Shown here piece after piece: positions 19,161 through 32,839 of a DNA stretch of 64,000 nt. Below the pieces are notes generated by a model. It was not told where the DNA came from and did no database searches. It saw only the letters and a program-made list of their open reading frames with translations. Source of the DNA: Thauera sp. (GTDB lineage Bacteria > Pseudomonadota > Gammaproteobacteria > Burkholderiales > Rhodocyclaceae); the NCBI GenBank assembly GCA_017302295.1, contig JAFLDS010000001.1, positions 397,771 through 461,770 of the forward strand, written 5' to 3'. A program made the position numbers and the translations under genes. Positions within the stretch are counted from its first letter, which is position 1; each line of letters begins with the position of its first letter.

Positions 19161-20248
19161 CGACCAACACGACTCTTTCCGTCGCCGATCGCGCCGCCGG
19201 CGCGCTGATGGGCGCGTTCATCGGCGATGCGCTGGCGCTGGGTCCGCACTGGTATTACGACCTCGACGAGCTGCGCGCCCGCTACGGGCCGTGGATCTCC
19301 GACTACACCGCGCCGATGCCCGACCACTACCACGCCGGCATGAAGGCGGGCGAGTCCTCGCAGGCCGGCATCCTGCTGTGCCTGACGCTGGAGTCGCTCG
19401 CCGACTGCGGTGGCTACGACGAGGCCGACTTCTGCCGCCGACTGGACGAGGATTTCTTCCCGCAGCTTGATGGCAGCCCGATGCACGGCCCCGGCGGTTA
19501 CACGAGCCAGTCCATCCGCGAAGCCTGGCGCAAGCGCGTGCAACAGGGCCTGCCCTGGGGCCAGCTCGCCGGCAACGCCGACACCACCGAGGCCGCCGAA
19601 CGCACGCTGGCCCTCGCGGCGCGCTACGCGCTCGACCCCTCCGCACTCGCCGACGCGGTCACCCGCAACACCCTGCTGACGCAGAACGACGGCACCGTGG
19701 TGGCGATGACGGTCGCCTTCGGCGCGGTGCTCGGCATGCTGGTCGAAGGCCATGCGCTCGACACCAAGATCTCCGCCAAGCTGATGGCCCGCGTGAAAGC
19801 CGGCGCGCTGCCGTTCCATACCGTGACCGTTGGCAACCTGCAGGCGCCGAAGCCGGGCGCGGCCGAAGCCCCGACGGCCGGCCGCTTTCCCTCGCCCGAC
19901 GCGCTGCTCACGCCCTCGGCGATCGCCCGCGCCGCGCACGACCCCGACATCCGCATCGAGCCGGCGTGGAAGGTGTCGCTGGTGTATGGCATGCCCTGCG
20001 CGGTGTATCACCAGTTCCAGCCGGCCTACTACCTCGCCGCGCGCTTCGCCGGCGACTTCGAGTCGGCGGTGCTGCATGCGGTCAATGGCGGTGGTCAGAA
20101 CCTGGCGCGGGCGATGCTGACCGGCGCGCTGGTCGGGGCGCAGGTGGGCCTCGGCGGCATTCCGCGGCGTTTCATCGATGGCTTGGCGCAGAACGAGGCG
20201 CTGCTGGAGATCGTGCAGCGGGTCGCCGGGCATGCGGCCGTCCGGTGA
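19157..20248 (+). CDS. ADP-ribosylglycohydrolase family protein
   Basis: Protein of 363 aa in the ADP-ribosylglycohydrolase (ARH/DraG) family, which removes ADP-ribose from proteins or small molecules using two metal ions. The N-terminal ADRAAGALMGAFIGDALALG and the later VNGGGQNLARAMLTGALVGA correspond to the glycine-rich and metal-binding segments, although the last motif is NGGGQN where many members have GGD(T/A)D, so activity is uncertain. The ATG at 19157 overlaps the ovoA stop (ATGA), so the two are translationally coupled. A link to ovothiol chemistry is inferred from that coupling only. Confidence 0.82.
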   Translation: MTTNTTLSVADRAAGALMGAFIGDALALGPHWYYDLDELRARYGPWISDYTAPMPDHYHAGMKAGESSQAGILLCLTLESLADCGGYDEADFCRRLDEDFFPQLDGSPMHGPGGYTSQSIREAWRKRVQQGLPWGQLAGNADTTEAAERTLALAARYALDPSALADAVTRNTLLTQNDGTVVAMTVAFGAVLGMLVEGHALDTKISAKLMARVKAGALPFHTVTVGNLQAPKPGAAEAPTAGRFPSPDALLTPSAIARAAHDPDIRIEPAWKVSLVYGMPCAVYHQFQPAYYLAARFAGDFESAVLHAVNGGGQNLARAMLTGALVGAQVGLGGIPRRFIDGLAQNEALLEIVQRVAGHAAVR

Positions 20249-20470
20249 TGCACGACCACGCGCGTCCACATCTGCGGCTGGCCCAGGCTGGGAGGTCTCA
20301 GTCTTGCCGCACCCGCACGGAACTGCGCAAGGTCATCGAGAGTCCGAGTGGTCGATACAGAGAAAAACCTGGCTGCCAATCGGCCCGTGGTTCGGAGTAC
20401 GTTCGGTAATTGATTTATCTGGAAAAACGTGAGACATGAAGAAAGCAGCCACCCGTCCGGGGCAGGACCG

Positions 20471-21118
20471 ATGAGTGACAGGCGCAGGGCAACCGTGCAA
20501 CGGATCGTCGGAGCGCAGCTCGCATCGATGAACGGTACGATGGCCGATGCCATTGGTCAGAGCAACCGCCAACGCGTGCTCTGGCTGGGCCTGCTGGCGA
20601 TGCCGCTTCTTTTCCCTGTCGCGCTCCCCGGCATGGCGTCTGCGGTCGGTGCAGTCTGCCTCCTGATCGCGTGCGGGGTGTTGATCGGTCGGCCAGCCCC
20701 CCTGCCGGGCTGGCTTGCCAAGCGCCGGATGAACGATCGCGCCCGAATGCTGCTGGAACGCATGCTCGGCCGGGCCGTAAACATAATCGCGGTGTGGGGG
20801 CGCCCGCGCTTGCTTCCTCTCAGCGACAGGCCCGCCCGAGCGCTGAACGGGGTGATGTTGTCGGTCGCAGGGCTGTCGATGATGGTTCCGGTTCCAATCA
20901 TCAGCTTCGACAACGTGCTCCCGGCCCTCGCCATCGTCCTGATTTCCTGGGGGTTGCGTCTCCGCGACGGCCTGATGTTGTTGGGTGGTTACCTGGTCAC
21001 GCTTGCCGCGGTCGCCTCGGTGATGCTGCTCTGGTGGGGCGGAGCGTCGGTCGCTGCCGAGCTGCTCTCGCTGATGGGGTTAACTGCCGACGCGAAGGTT
21101 CCGGTGCTGCAGTTGTAG
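20471..21118 (+). CDS. ExoD-family membrane protein
   Basis: Membrane protein of 215 aa resembling ExoD (exopolysaccharide synthesis, ExoD), with about four hydrophobic segments and the family-like phrase ALNGVMLSVAGLSMMVPVPI. In rhizobia exoD affects exopolysaccharide and alkaline tolerance; the biochemical role is unknown. The ATG at 20471 (with GGGGCAGG before it) is preferred to the GTG at 20429. It stands alone after a 220-base gap. Confidence 0.7.
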   Translation: MSDRRRATVQRIVGAQLASMNGTMADAIGQSNRQRVLWLGLLAMPLLFPVALPGMASAVGAVCLLIACGVLIGRPAPLPGWLAKRRMNDRARMLLERMLGRAVNIIAVWGRPRLLPLSDRPARALNGVMLSVAGLSMMVPVPIISFDNVLPALAIVLISWGLRLRDGLMLLGGYLVTLAAVASVMLLWWGGASVAAELLSLMGLTADAKVPVLQL

Positions 21119-21163
21119 GGCGACCGCTCTTCGAGTGGCAGTCTGCGACGACTTCCAGAGATT

Positions 21164-21670
21164 TCATTCTTCCGCGGCTTCCCGCGCAAACCACTCCGTC
21201 AGCGGCCGCGATTCGCCGAGCGCGCCGAGGGTGTGGTCCACGGCATCATGGTTGCCCCACACCACGTCGGGCAGTTCGCCAGCCGCGACGCGCGCTTCGA
21301 TGTCTTTGCAATACAGTCCGAGGTCTCGCTGCACGTAGAAACCATAGCTGCGGCAGGCGACGGGGCGTTGAGCATAGACCGGGCAGGCGCCCTCCGTTTC
21401 ATCCAGCATCGGGCACACGACCGGCCGGGACGGTGCGCGGGCGAGGTCGTCGACCTTGCTGCGGATGTCGGCGAGGCGCTGTGGCGGCAGGGCGGCGAGG
21501 CCTTGTTTCAGCAGTGCCCATTCGGCTGCGGTGAGTTGCGGGACGTCGGCCAGTTGCCGGCAGCAGGTAGCGCAGCCGCGCGCGCATTGCCAGTCGGGGT
21601 GCGAGGCGCGGATGCTGCTGACCCGGGTGTCGATGTTGGCATGCAGGCGCAGGAGCGGGACTTTTTGCAT
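21164..21670 (-). CDS. YkgJ-family cysteine-cluster protein
   Basis: Protein of 168 aa with a CxxxCCxx cluster (CARGCATCCRQL) and further conserved cysteines (CPMLDETEGACPVYAQRPVACRSYGF, cited here only as the region around residues 87-112), matching the YkgJ/UPF0153 family thought to bind zinc or iron. The phrase ending RPVACRSYGF is the family's most recognisable block. No operon partner is evident; it ends 45 bases from the convergent exoD-like gene. Function is unknown. Confidence 0.8.
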   Translation of the reverse strand: MQKVPLLRLHANIDTRVSSIRASHPDWQCARGCATCCRQLADVPQLTAAEWALLKQGLAALPPQRLADIRSKVDDLARAPSRPVVCPMLDETEGACPVYAQRPVACRSYGFYVQRDLGLYCKDIEARVAAGELPDVVWGNHDAVDHTLGALGESRPLTEWFAREAAEE

Positions 21671-21786
21671 AGGGACAGGGTGGTCGCGCCGTCTTGCGCC
21701 GGCTGCCGCTCGTTGGGGCTTGATTCTGCGGCGCGGTCAGGCGGTGTGGGTGGCTGGCGGCGGGTCGAGGTGGCTCAGGTGAGGGC

Positions 21787-23575
<1,789 letters not shown>

Positions 23576-23579
23576 CAAC

Positions 23580-23653
23580 TGGAGGCGCGACTCGGAATCG
23601 AACCGGGGTACACGGCTTTGCAGGCCGCTGCATAACCACTCTGCCATCGCGCC
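23580..23653 (-). tRNA. tRNA-Cys (GCA)
   Basis: The minus strand gives GGCGCGATGGCAGAGTGG at the 5' end, anticodon loop CTGCAAA with GCA, the GGTTCGAATCC T-arm and an encoded CCA end. The acceptor stem GGCGCGA pairs with TCGCGCC. It follows tRNA-Gly by 76 bases and probably shares its transcript. Confidence 0.95.
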
Positions 23654-23729
23654 ATCAACTGCTTTTCCGGCTGGCGGGTTTGCCTGAGCCGCCGGCAGAT
23701 CGCGCCATGAATCGCGACCTGGAAATTCG

Positions 23730-23805
23730 TGGAGCGGGAAACGAGTCTCGAACTCGCGACCTCAACCTTGGCAAGGTTGCGCTCTACCAACTGAGCTATT
23801 CCCGC
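23730..23805 (-). tRNA. tRNA-Gly (GCC)
   Basis: 76-nt gene reading GCGGGAATAGCTCAGTTGGT on the minus strand, with a GCC anticodon and encoded CCA. Its sequence is identical to the two plus-strand copies at 28253 and 28381, and the match extends about 14 bases upstream. The copies near 23.8 and 28.3 kb form an inverted pair around pgsA and pyc. Confidence 0.96.
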
Positions 23806-23820
23806 TCGGGAAAGACCGCC

Positions 23821-23848
23821 ATTATAGGCAGCGAAACCCGCTTGTCAA
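23821..23848 (-). promoter_or_regulatory. Sigma-70 promoter for tRNA-Gly/tRNA-Cys
   Basis: On the minus strand TTGACA (23843-23848) and TATAAT (23821-23826) are separated by 16 bases, about 15 bases before the tRNA-Gly 5' end. Both boxes are consensus, as expected for a strong stable-RNA promoter. Confidence 0.85.
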
Positions 23849-23874
23849 CTTGAACGGCGATCGTCGGACCCGTC

Positions 23875-24450
23875 TCACTCGGCGTCGTGTTGCGTCAGCA
23901 GGGGCAGGGCGCGGTGCAGGTAGTAGCCCATCGACCACAGCGTGAGCGCCGCGGCGATATAGATCAGCACGCTGCCGAGCATGCGGAGGTCGATGGAGAA
24001 GATCGGGGCGTCGAACAGCAACAGGGGAATGGCCGTCATCTGCGCGGCGGTCTTGAGTTTGCCGATATAGGCGACCGCCACGCTCGCCGAGCGTCCGACG
24101 CGGGCCATCCATTCACGCAGCGCCGAGATGGTGATCTCGCGGCCGATGATGACCACCGCGATGATCGCGTCGACGCGCGACAGCTGGACCAGAAGGATCA
24201 GCGCGGCTGCCACCATGAGCTTGTCGGCGACCGGGTCAAGGAAGGCGCCGAACGCCGAAGTCTGGCGCAAGGCCCGCGCCAGGTAGCCGTCGAACCAGTC
24301 GGTGACCGCCGCGACGATGAACAGCAGCGTGGCGAGTTCGTTGCGGTGCACCGTCGTCATCCAGTGTTCGGGCAGGTAGAACATGCCGACAAACAGCGGA
24401 ATCAGCGCGATTCGCGCCCAGGTCAGGGAATTGGGGATGTTCAAGGGCAT
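23875..24450 (-). CDS. pgsA: CDP-diacylglycerol-glycerol-3-phosphate 3-phosphatidyltransferase
   Basis: Membrane enzyme of 191 aa that makes phosphatidylglycerol phosphate. The CDP-alcohol phosphotransferase signature is complete (DWFDGYLAR ... GAFLDPVADK, about residues 51-77) and several hydrophobic helices follow. In many proteobacteria pgsA follows uvrC directly; here about 10 kb of other genes separate them. It is followed by a separate promoter for the tRNA genes. Confidence 0.95.
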   Translation of the reverse strand: MPLNIPNSLTWARIALIPLFVGMFYLPEHWMTTVHRNELATLLFIVAAVTDWFDGYLARALRQTSAFGAFLDPVADKLMVAAALILLVQLSRVDAIIAVVIIGREITISALREWMARVGRSASVAVAYIGKLKTAAQMTAIPLLLFDAPIFSIDLRMLGSVLIYIAAALTLWSMGYYLHRALPLLTQHDAE

Positions 24451-24733
24451 GCGGGCTTGCGCAAAATTTCATCGTCGTTATGCGGTGAAGTATATCAGCC
24501 GCTTGCGCTGCCTTCGGCGCCTGGCTCGGTATCTGGAAAATGGTGGTGGCGACTGGAGTTCGGCGTATCAGGGGATACCCGAGGGTGGCTTGTAAGATGT
24601 TCTTTCGCAATGCAAAATCAGATGGTTGAAAAACTCGACGAAAAAGCCGCGGTCGACCGACCGTGGCGCTTTCTTGGCTTCGAGCTTCCCCTTCCCAAAA
24701 CTGTCGTGTTCAGCCTTGTCCGGAGTCCCCTCA

Positions 24734-28183
<3,450 letters not shown>

Positions 28184-28209
28184 GCGTGTTGCTCCGTGCG
28201 GTCGAAGTG

Positions 28210-28237
28210 TTGACAGGGAAAAAGGATCGGCTAAAAT
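28210..28237 (+). promoter_or_regulatory. Sigma-70 promoter for tandem tRNA-Gly genes
   Basis: TTGACA (28210-28215) and TAAAAT (28232-28237) are 16 bases apart, with the first tRNA-Gly beginning 15 bases later. The downstream GGTCTTTCCCGAGCGGGAAT is shared with the minus-strand tRNA-Gly. Confidence 0.8.
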
Positions 28238-28252
28238 GCCGGTCTTTCCCGA

Positions 28253-28328
28253 GCGGGAATAGCTCAGTTGGTAGAGCGCAACCTTGCCAAGGTTGAGGTC
28301 GCGAGTTCGAGACTCGTTTCCCGCTCCA
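28253..28328 (+). tRNA. tRNA-Gly (GCC), first tandem copy
   Basis: 76-nt tRNA with GCC anticodon and encoded CCA, identical to the copies at 23730 (minus strand) and 28381. The 52-base spacer before the next copy contains a small hairpin (GGATGAA / TTCATCC). Confidence 0.96.
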
Positions 28329-28380
28329 AAGTTTTCGTGCAGGATGAAGTTCGATGTTCATCCGGCCAGCAGTTCAGAAT

Positions 28381-28456
28381 GCGGGAATAGCTCAGTTGGT
28401 AGAGCGCAACCTTGCCAAGGTTGAGGTCGCGAGTTCGAGACTCGTTTCCCGCTCCA
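28381..28456 (+). tRNA. tRNA-Gly (GCC), second tandem copy and ICE insertion target
   Basis: 76-nt tRNA identical to the copy at 28253, including CCA. The integrase gene begins 226 bases downstream in the same direction, the standard layout of ICEclc-type elements inserted at the tRNA-Gly 3' end. The last bases of this gene (about 28439-28456) are therefore the likely attL core. Confidence 0.96.
28439..28456 (+). other. Probable attL core of the ICE
   Basis: The final 18 bases of the second tandem tRNA-Gly. In ICEclc-family elements the att core is an 18-bp segment at the tRNA-Gly 3' end; position before the integrase supports this here. No matching attR occurs between 28457 and 64000, so the other end lies outside the window. 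Confidence 0.6.
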
Positions 28457-28498
28457 AATTTTGATCCACAGACTTCTACTGGGGTCTGTAGGTCATTG

Positions 28499-28524
28499 AA
28501 AAAAGGAGCTTCGGCTCCTTTTTT
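28499..28524. terminator. Hairpin terminator after tRNA-Gly
   Basis: A stem AAAAAAGGAGC / GCTCCTTTTTT with loop TTCG forms a symmetrical bidirectional terminator. It lies just inside the ICE and separates tRNA transcription from the integrase gene. The rest of 28457-28682 shows no gene. Confidence 0.85.
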
Positions 28525-28682
28525 CATTCCAGCGAGTGCCACGGAAATCCACCCACAGCTACCGTTTTTGAGTGACCAAATAAGGCACAAGAATACGGGT
28601 GGGGCGGCTACCGGATAGTTGCTGGGGCTGAGCGGGAACCATGACGAGCATAGGGCCTAAGTCATTACTTAGGAGTCTCGAA

Positions 28683-30626
28683 ATGGCGCTCTCTGATCTG
28701 ACCGTCCGGCAGGCGAAGACCACCGGAAAACGCTACACCCTCTCCGACAACGACTGCCTGGGCCTGATGGTCTCAGCCGCAGGCGGCAAGTCATGGCAAT
28801 TCCGCTACTACTGGCTGGGCAAGCAAAAGCGCCTGTGCCTGGGCGGCTATCCTGCCCTCAGCCTGCGTGAAGCCCGGACCGAGCGAGACAAGGCCCAGGC
28901 CCTGCTTGCCAGGGGGATCGATCCCCAGGTCGAGCGCGACCAGAAACGGCACGCGGCCAAGCTGGCGGGCGAATACACCTTCAAGACCGTCTTCGATGCT
29001 TGGGTCGAGCATCGCCGTAAGGAACTCAAGGAAGGCCGTCAGAGCACGCTTTCCCAGATCCTGCGCATCTTTAACAAAGACGTGCTGCCCACTCTGGGGA
29101 AGATGTCGATCTATGACATTCGCCGCCCTCAGCTTCTGGGCGTCCTGGCGGCGATCGAGAAGCGCAAGGCGTTCACTACTGCGGAAAAGGTCCGCACCTG
29201 GTTCAACCAGATGTTCCGTTATGCCCTGGTCATCGCCGAGGGGCTGGAGGTCAACCCGGCCGCAGACCTGGACGTGGTAGCCGAACCCAAGCCCCCGGTA
29301 GCCCACAACCCCTACTTGCACCTGCCCGAGATGCCCGAGTTCCTCCAGAAGCTCCGGCTCTACAACCCCCGTGGCTGGCAGACCCAGCTTGGCGTCCGGC
29401 TGCTGTTCCTGACCGGGGTGCGCACCGGCGAACTGCGGTTGGCCGAACCCGAACAGTTCGACCTCGACAGGGGCTTGTGGATCATCCCGCCGCAGATCGT
29501 CAAGCAGCTCCAGGATGAAATGCGCAAGGCAGGGAAGCGGCCGCAGGATGTGCCCCCCTATATCGTGCCGCTATCCCTGCAGGCCATCGAGATCGTGCGC
29601 TATCTTCTGGGGGTGATGCGGCCGGCGCAGAGGTACCTGCTGTCACACCGCAGCGAACTCAAGAAGCGCATCAGCGAGAACACCCTCAACAAGGCCGTGC
29701 AGCTCATGGGCTATGAGGGGCGCCTGACCGGCCACGGCATCCGCGGCACCATCTCGACGGCGCTCAACGAGATTGGCTACCCGAAGATTTGGGTGGACGC
29801 GCAGCTTTCCCATTCCGACCCCAATAAGGTGAGTTCGTCCTACAACCACGCCAAGTACGTTGAGCCGCGCCGTCGGATGATGCAGGACTGGGCCGATCGG
29901 CTCGACCTGCTCGAACAGGGCGAAGTGGAAGCCGCGAGCGCGCACCTGACCATCCGTATCGACGGGGTGCCGGCAATGGCAGAAGTGGAGGAAACGATGG
30001 ATGCGACCCTCACGATGGCCGAGCCCACTCCTCCCGGCGTCCCGCCCGTCGTGGCCACGCCTATTGTCGTAACCCCGAGCAGCGGCGGGATCACGTTCCA
30101 GCGGCTGTCTCAGGTGCCGCCGCCTCCGACGCATGCCCCAGAGCCGGAAGTGTCCGCGATCCAGCGCGAGCGCGAGGAAATGCTGACCATCTACGAGTCT
30201 CCAAGCAGCTTGCCGGTCCCGCTGTTCGGCAAGCTGGCTGGAAAGTCCAAGGACCAGATCAACCGCGAACTGAAAGCGGGCAAGTTGCTGTCCATCAGTT
30301 TGGGTAATCGGGGGCAGCGTGTTCCCGATTGGCAACTGGTGCCGCTCAAGCACAAGCTGGCCCAGGTGCTCATGAACCAGTGCCTGCACGCGGATTCGTG
30401 GGATCTGTACCGCATGCTGACCCAGCCGCACCCTGACCTGGGGGACCGCGCGGCCATTGATGCGGTCACGCCGACCAACGTGCCGGCGATCATCCGGGTC
30501 ATCATGGGCGACTACCAGCACCATGCGGATATGCCCGAGGCCATTGCCCCTTACCCCATCCCCGAGGATGTGCGGCAAAGCGTTCGTCGGCTGGTGGATA
30601 GCGCAGTAGTTCTAGACGGAGCATAG
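28683..30626 (+). CDS. ICE tyrosine recombinase/integrase with antitoxin-like C-terminal domain
   Basis: Site-specific recombinase of 647 aa, close in build to IntB13 of ICEclc. The N-terminal DUF4102 arm-binding domain is at about 1-90 and the catalytic domain at about 200-400, with R247 (TGVRTGELR), H351 and R354 (GHGIRG) and nucleophile Y387 (SSYNHAKYVEPRRRMM). A long proline-rich linker follows (about 430-500). Residues about 514-610 align without gaps, about 40% identical by hand count, with the C-terminal half of the Xre-type antitoxin at 57352. The ATG at 28683 is preferred because it gives the family N-terminus MALSDLTVRQAK. It catalyses integration at tRNA-Gly. Confidence 0.94.
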   Translation: MALSDLTVRQAKTTGKRYTLSDNDCLGLMVSAAGGKSWQFRYYWLGKQKRLCLGGYPALSLREARTERDKAQALLARGIDPQVERDQKRHAAKLAGEYTFKTVFDAWVEHRRKELKEGRQSTLSQILRIFNKDVLPTLGKMSIYDIRRPQLLGVLAAIEKRKAFTTAEKVRTWFNQMFRYALVIAEGLEVNPAADLDVVAEPKPPVAHNPYLHLPEMPEFLQKLRLYNPRGWQTQLGVRLLFLTGVRTGELRLAEPEQFDLDRGLWIIPPQIVKQLQDEMRKAGKRPQDVPPYIVPLSLQAIEIVRYLLGVMRPAQRYLLSHRSELKKRISENTLNKAVQLMGYEGRLTGHGIRGTISTALNEIGYPKIWVDAQLSHSDPNKVSSSYNHAKYVEPRRRMMQDWADRLDLLEQGEVEAASAHLTIRIDGVPAMAEVEETMDATLTMAEPTPPGVPPVVATPIVVTPSSGGITFQRLSQVPPPPTHAPEPEVSAIQREREEMLTIYESPSSLPVPLFGKLAGKSKDQINRELKAGKLLSISLGNRGQRVPDWQLVPLKHKLAQVLMNQCLHADSWDLYRMLTQPHPDLGDRAAIDAVTPTNVPAIIRVIMGDYQHHADMPEAIAPYPIPEDVRQSVRRLVDSAVVLDGA

Positions 30627-30639
30627 GGCTCTCAAACCT

Positions 30640-30663
30640 TGCAGGGGCCTTGTGGCCCCTGCA
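30640..30663. terminator. Hairpin between convergent integrase and DyP genes
   Basis: Perfect 10-bp stem TGCAGGGGCC / GGCCCCTGCA with loop TTGT, filling the gap between the integrase stop and the DyP stop. No long T-run follows on either strand, so termination strength is uncertain. Confidence 0.65.
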
Positions 30664-31632
30664 TTACGCTTGCACCGCCTCCACGAGTTCGCTCAGCGTG
30701 CGCGGTGCGGGAGCGAAGAACACGGCGCCGGTGTGCGCCGTCGAGAAATCGAGCAGGCGGTCGTGCATGCCTGGCGGATCGCCGAGGAACATGCGCTCCA
30801 GCATCTTCTGCGTCACCCACAGATGCCTGGAGTAGCCGATGAAGTAGGTGCCATATTCGCCCTGGCCGGGGCGGCCGAAGGGCATGTTGTCGCGCAGGAT
30901 GTCGTGCTCGGTGCCGTCGTCGTCCACGATTGTGGCGAGGGTCTTGTGCGATTTCTGGCCGCTCGTCGCGTCGGGCAATTCGACATTGCTGACGATCTCC
31001 CGGCCGATGATCCGCTCTTGCTCGTCCTTGGCGAGCCGAGCCCACGGCTGCATTTGGTGCAGATACTTCTGCACCACCAAGTAGCTACCGCCGGCGAACG
31101 CCTGATCTTCACTGCCGACCAGCGTCGAGGCGCCGATGTCGTGCCCGGTCGGGTTGGCCGTGCCATCGACAAAGCCAAGCAGGTCGCGGGAGTCGAAGTA
31201 GCGAAAACCGACCACCTCGTCGGCCACCGTCACGCTGCTGCCCAGTTGGTCCAGCAGCAGGCGCTCGAATTCAAAACAGAGATCCTCACGTTCGGCACGG
31301 ATGTGAAAGAACAGGTCGCCGGGCGTGGCAGGCGCGGTGTGCTTGGCACCCTCGATGGGCACGAAGGGCCGTAGTTCCTTCGGGCGCTTCCCGGTCTGGA
31401 AACGGTCCCATAGCGCCGATCCCAGCGCAGTGATGCACGACAGCCGGCCGTTGAGATCGCGGAAGCCCACCGTTTTGATCAGGTCGTCCAGCCCGTCCAA
31501 GATGCCGGCGACCGCCTGAAGGGCCTCGTGGCCCTCGGCGACCGTCAACGTGAGAAACACCGCCGCGCGCGACAGCGGCGCATCGATGCTTTGCGAGTCA
31601 ATTGGTACTCGGTCCCAACCACTTCCAACCAT
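30664..31632 (-). CDS. DyP-type (dye-decolorizing) haem peroxidase
   Basis: Haem peroxidase of 322 aa using hydrogen peroxide to oxidise bulky substrates. The family GXXDG motif is present as GFVDGTANP, and the C-terminal GYSRHLWVTQKMLERMF block fits bacterial class DyPs; no Tat signal is seen, so a cytoplasmic enzyme is expected. ATG at 31632 is chosen over an upstream TTG because GGAGG lies seven bases before it. It is cargo immediately inside the integrase end, convergent with the integrase. No encapsulin gene is nearby. Confidence 0.9.
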   Translation of the reverse strand: MVGSGWDRVPIDSQSIDAPLSRAAVFLTLTVAEGHEALQAVAGILDGLDDLIKTVGFRDLNGRLSCITALGSALWDRFQTGKRPKELRPFVPIEGAKHTAPATPGDLFFHIRAEREDLCFEFERLLLDQLGSSVTVADEVVGFRYFDSRDLLGFVDGTANPTGHDIGASTLVGSEDQAFAGGSYLVVQKYLHQMQPWARLAKDEQERIIGREIVSNVELPDATSGQKSHKTLATIVDDDGTEHDILRDNMPFGRPGQGEYGTYFIGYSRHLWVTQKMLERMFLGDPPGMHDRLLDFSTAHTGAVFFAPAPRTLSELVEAVQA

Positions 31633-31750
31633 TCGTGCCTCCAAAGACCATGTTAATTCATCATATTGCCAAAGATGGAAGCGCTATCACTGGCGCGCTA
31701 ACAGGTGCGTGCCGCGGTAATTACCCGAACGCAGCCTCGGCGAGAGCGGG

Positions 31751-32404
31751 CTATGGGATATTCGAGCAAGCCGCCCTATCCCTGGCAACCAGCATTGCCC
31801 TGTGCTCGAACCGCTCAGAAACAGCATTGGCTCGTCCGTGGGGCCGCTGCAGGTATGTCACGATCTCGTAGGGGCCGTCTGAAAGCGGTCGCATAGTGAT
31901 CCCCCACGCATGGGCACGCTCCATGCGCGATTGCGCCGAGAGCCCCACACCGTAGCCAGCGGTGACCCAAAGCGCCATCATCTCGAACGAAGTCACATGC
32001 TGCACGCTCTGTTGGCTCAACGGAAGGGAAGACAGTCGCTGATCGAGCAGTAGGCATGCCTCCGCCGGCCAGCGAAACACCGGATAGTCCAGAAGCTCGG
32101 CAAGCGTGATCTTCGCCTGGGCAAGTAAGGGGGACCCCAGCGGCATTGCAACGGCCACGTTCTCGACCCAGAGCGGCTGGCTTTTCACGGCTGGAGCACC
32201 AGCGTTCCGAAGCGAGATTCCGGCGTCGTAGCGGCCTTCCTCAAGGCCCGTCATCAGGTCGTCGCCCGAGGTCTCAAAGAACGCGATGGTGACTTCAGGC
32301 TCCTCTGCGCGCTGAAGGGCAAGAAGCGTTATGAGGCAAGAGGATGGCACTCCAGGTGCGATAGCAAGCCTGAAATGGGAAAACTGGCTGGTGGCGTCAT
32401 GCAT
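31751..32404 (-). pseudogene. LysR-type regulator fragment lacking the DNA-binding domain
   Basis: The translated region is a LysR effector-binding domain only (from SHFRLAIAPG to the end, about 217 aa), and pairs along its length with the complete LysR encoded at 32840-33730 (compare VTAGYGVGLSAQS with VGAGYGIGFMTAT). No winged helix-turn-helix is found upstream; the frame remains open but the sequence there is not LysR-like and overlaps the divergent XRE gene. It is therefore probably a 5'-truncated relic. The Met at 32404 is a possible start, and a stand-alone effector-binding protein cannot be ruled out. Confidence 0.6.
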
Positions 32405-32523
32405 GAGGGCCCCCAATAAGCGATCTGTCCAGAAAGGCAAACCAGCGTCGCAGTAAAGAGTGAAGTTTAACGTCGTTATCTTTAACGTGGTTAATTGTGG
32501 CAGATTGTTTGACGCTTCTGCTA

Positions 32524-32817
32524 ATGCAGAAATCAACAATTCAGCCAGGCCGTCCTTCTGGCACATCGACGTATGAATCCGAGTCGGCGTTAGCCTTCGG
32601 ACAGGCCGTGCGCGCTGCGCGCGTCGCTCAAGGAGTCGCGCAAGACGAGTTCGCATCTCGGGCAAGCATTTCGCGTTCTCACATGGGTAAGATCGAGCGT
32701 GGTGAGCACGTGCCCACGCTTCCGCTCATACTGAAAATTTCTACGGCACTCGGAATAAGCGCGGCTGACCTGATGACGGCGACCGAACGCAATCTGCGTG
32801 CCGACACCGATCCCTGA
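32524..32817 (+). CDS. XRE-family helix-turn-helix regulator
   Basis: Small DNA-binding protein of 97 aa. A Cro/C1-type helix-turn-helix is clear at about residues 30-80 (AARVAQGVAQDEFASRASIS, then IERGEHVPTLPLILKISTAL). The ATG at 32524 is chosen; a GTG 27 bases upstream is an alternative. It lies divergent from the LysR fragment and convergent with the complete LysR. Its target is unknown. Confidence 0.85.
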   Translation: MQKSTIQPGRPSGTSTYESESALAFGQAVRAARVAQGVAQDEFASRASISRSHMGKIERGEHVPTLPLILKISTALGISAADLMTATERNLRADTDP

Positions 32818-32839
32818 GTGTCTGGCTTGCCAGGCTCCG

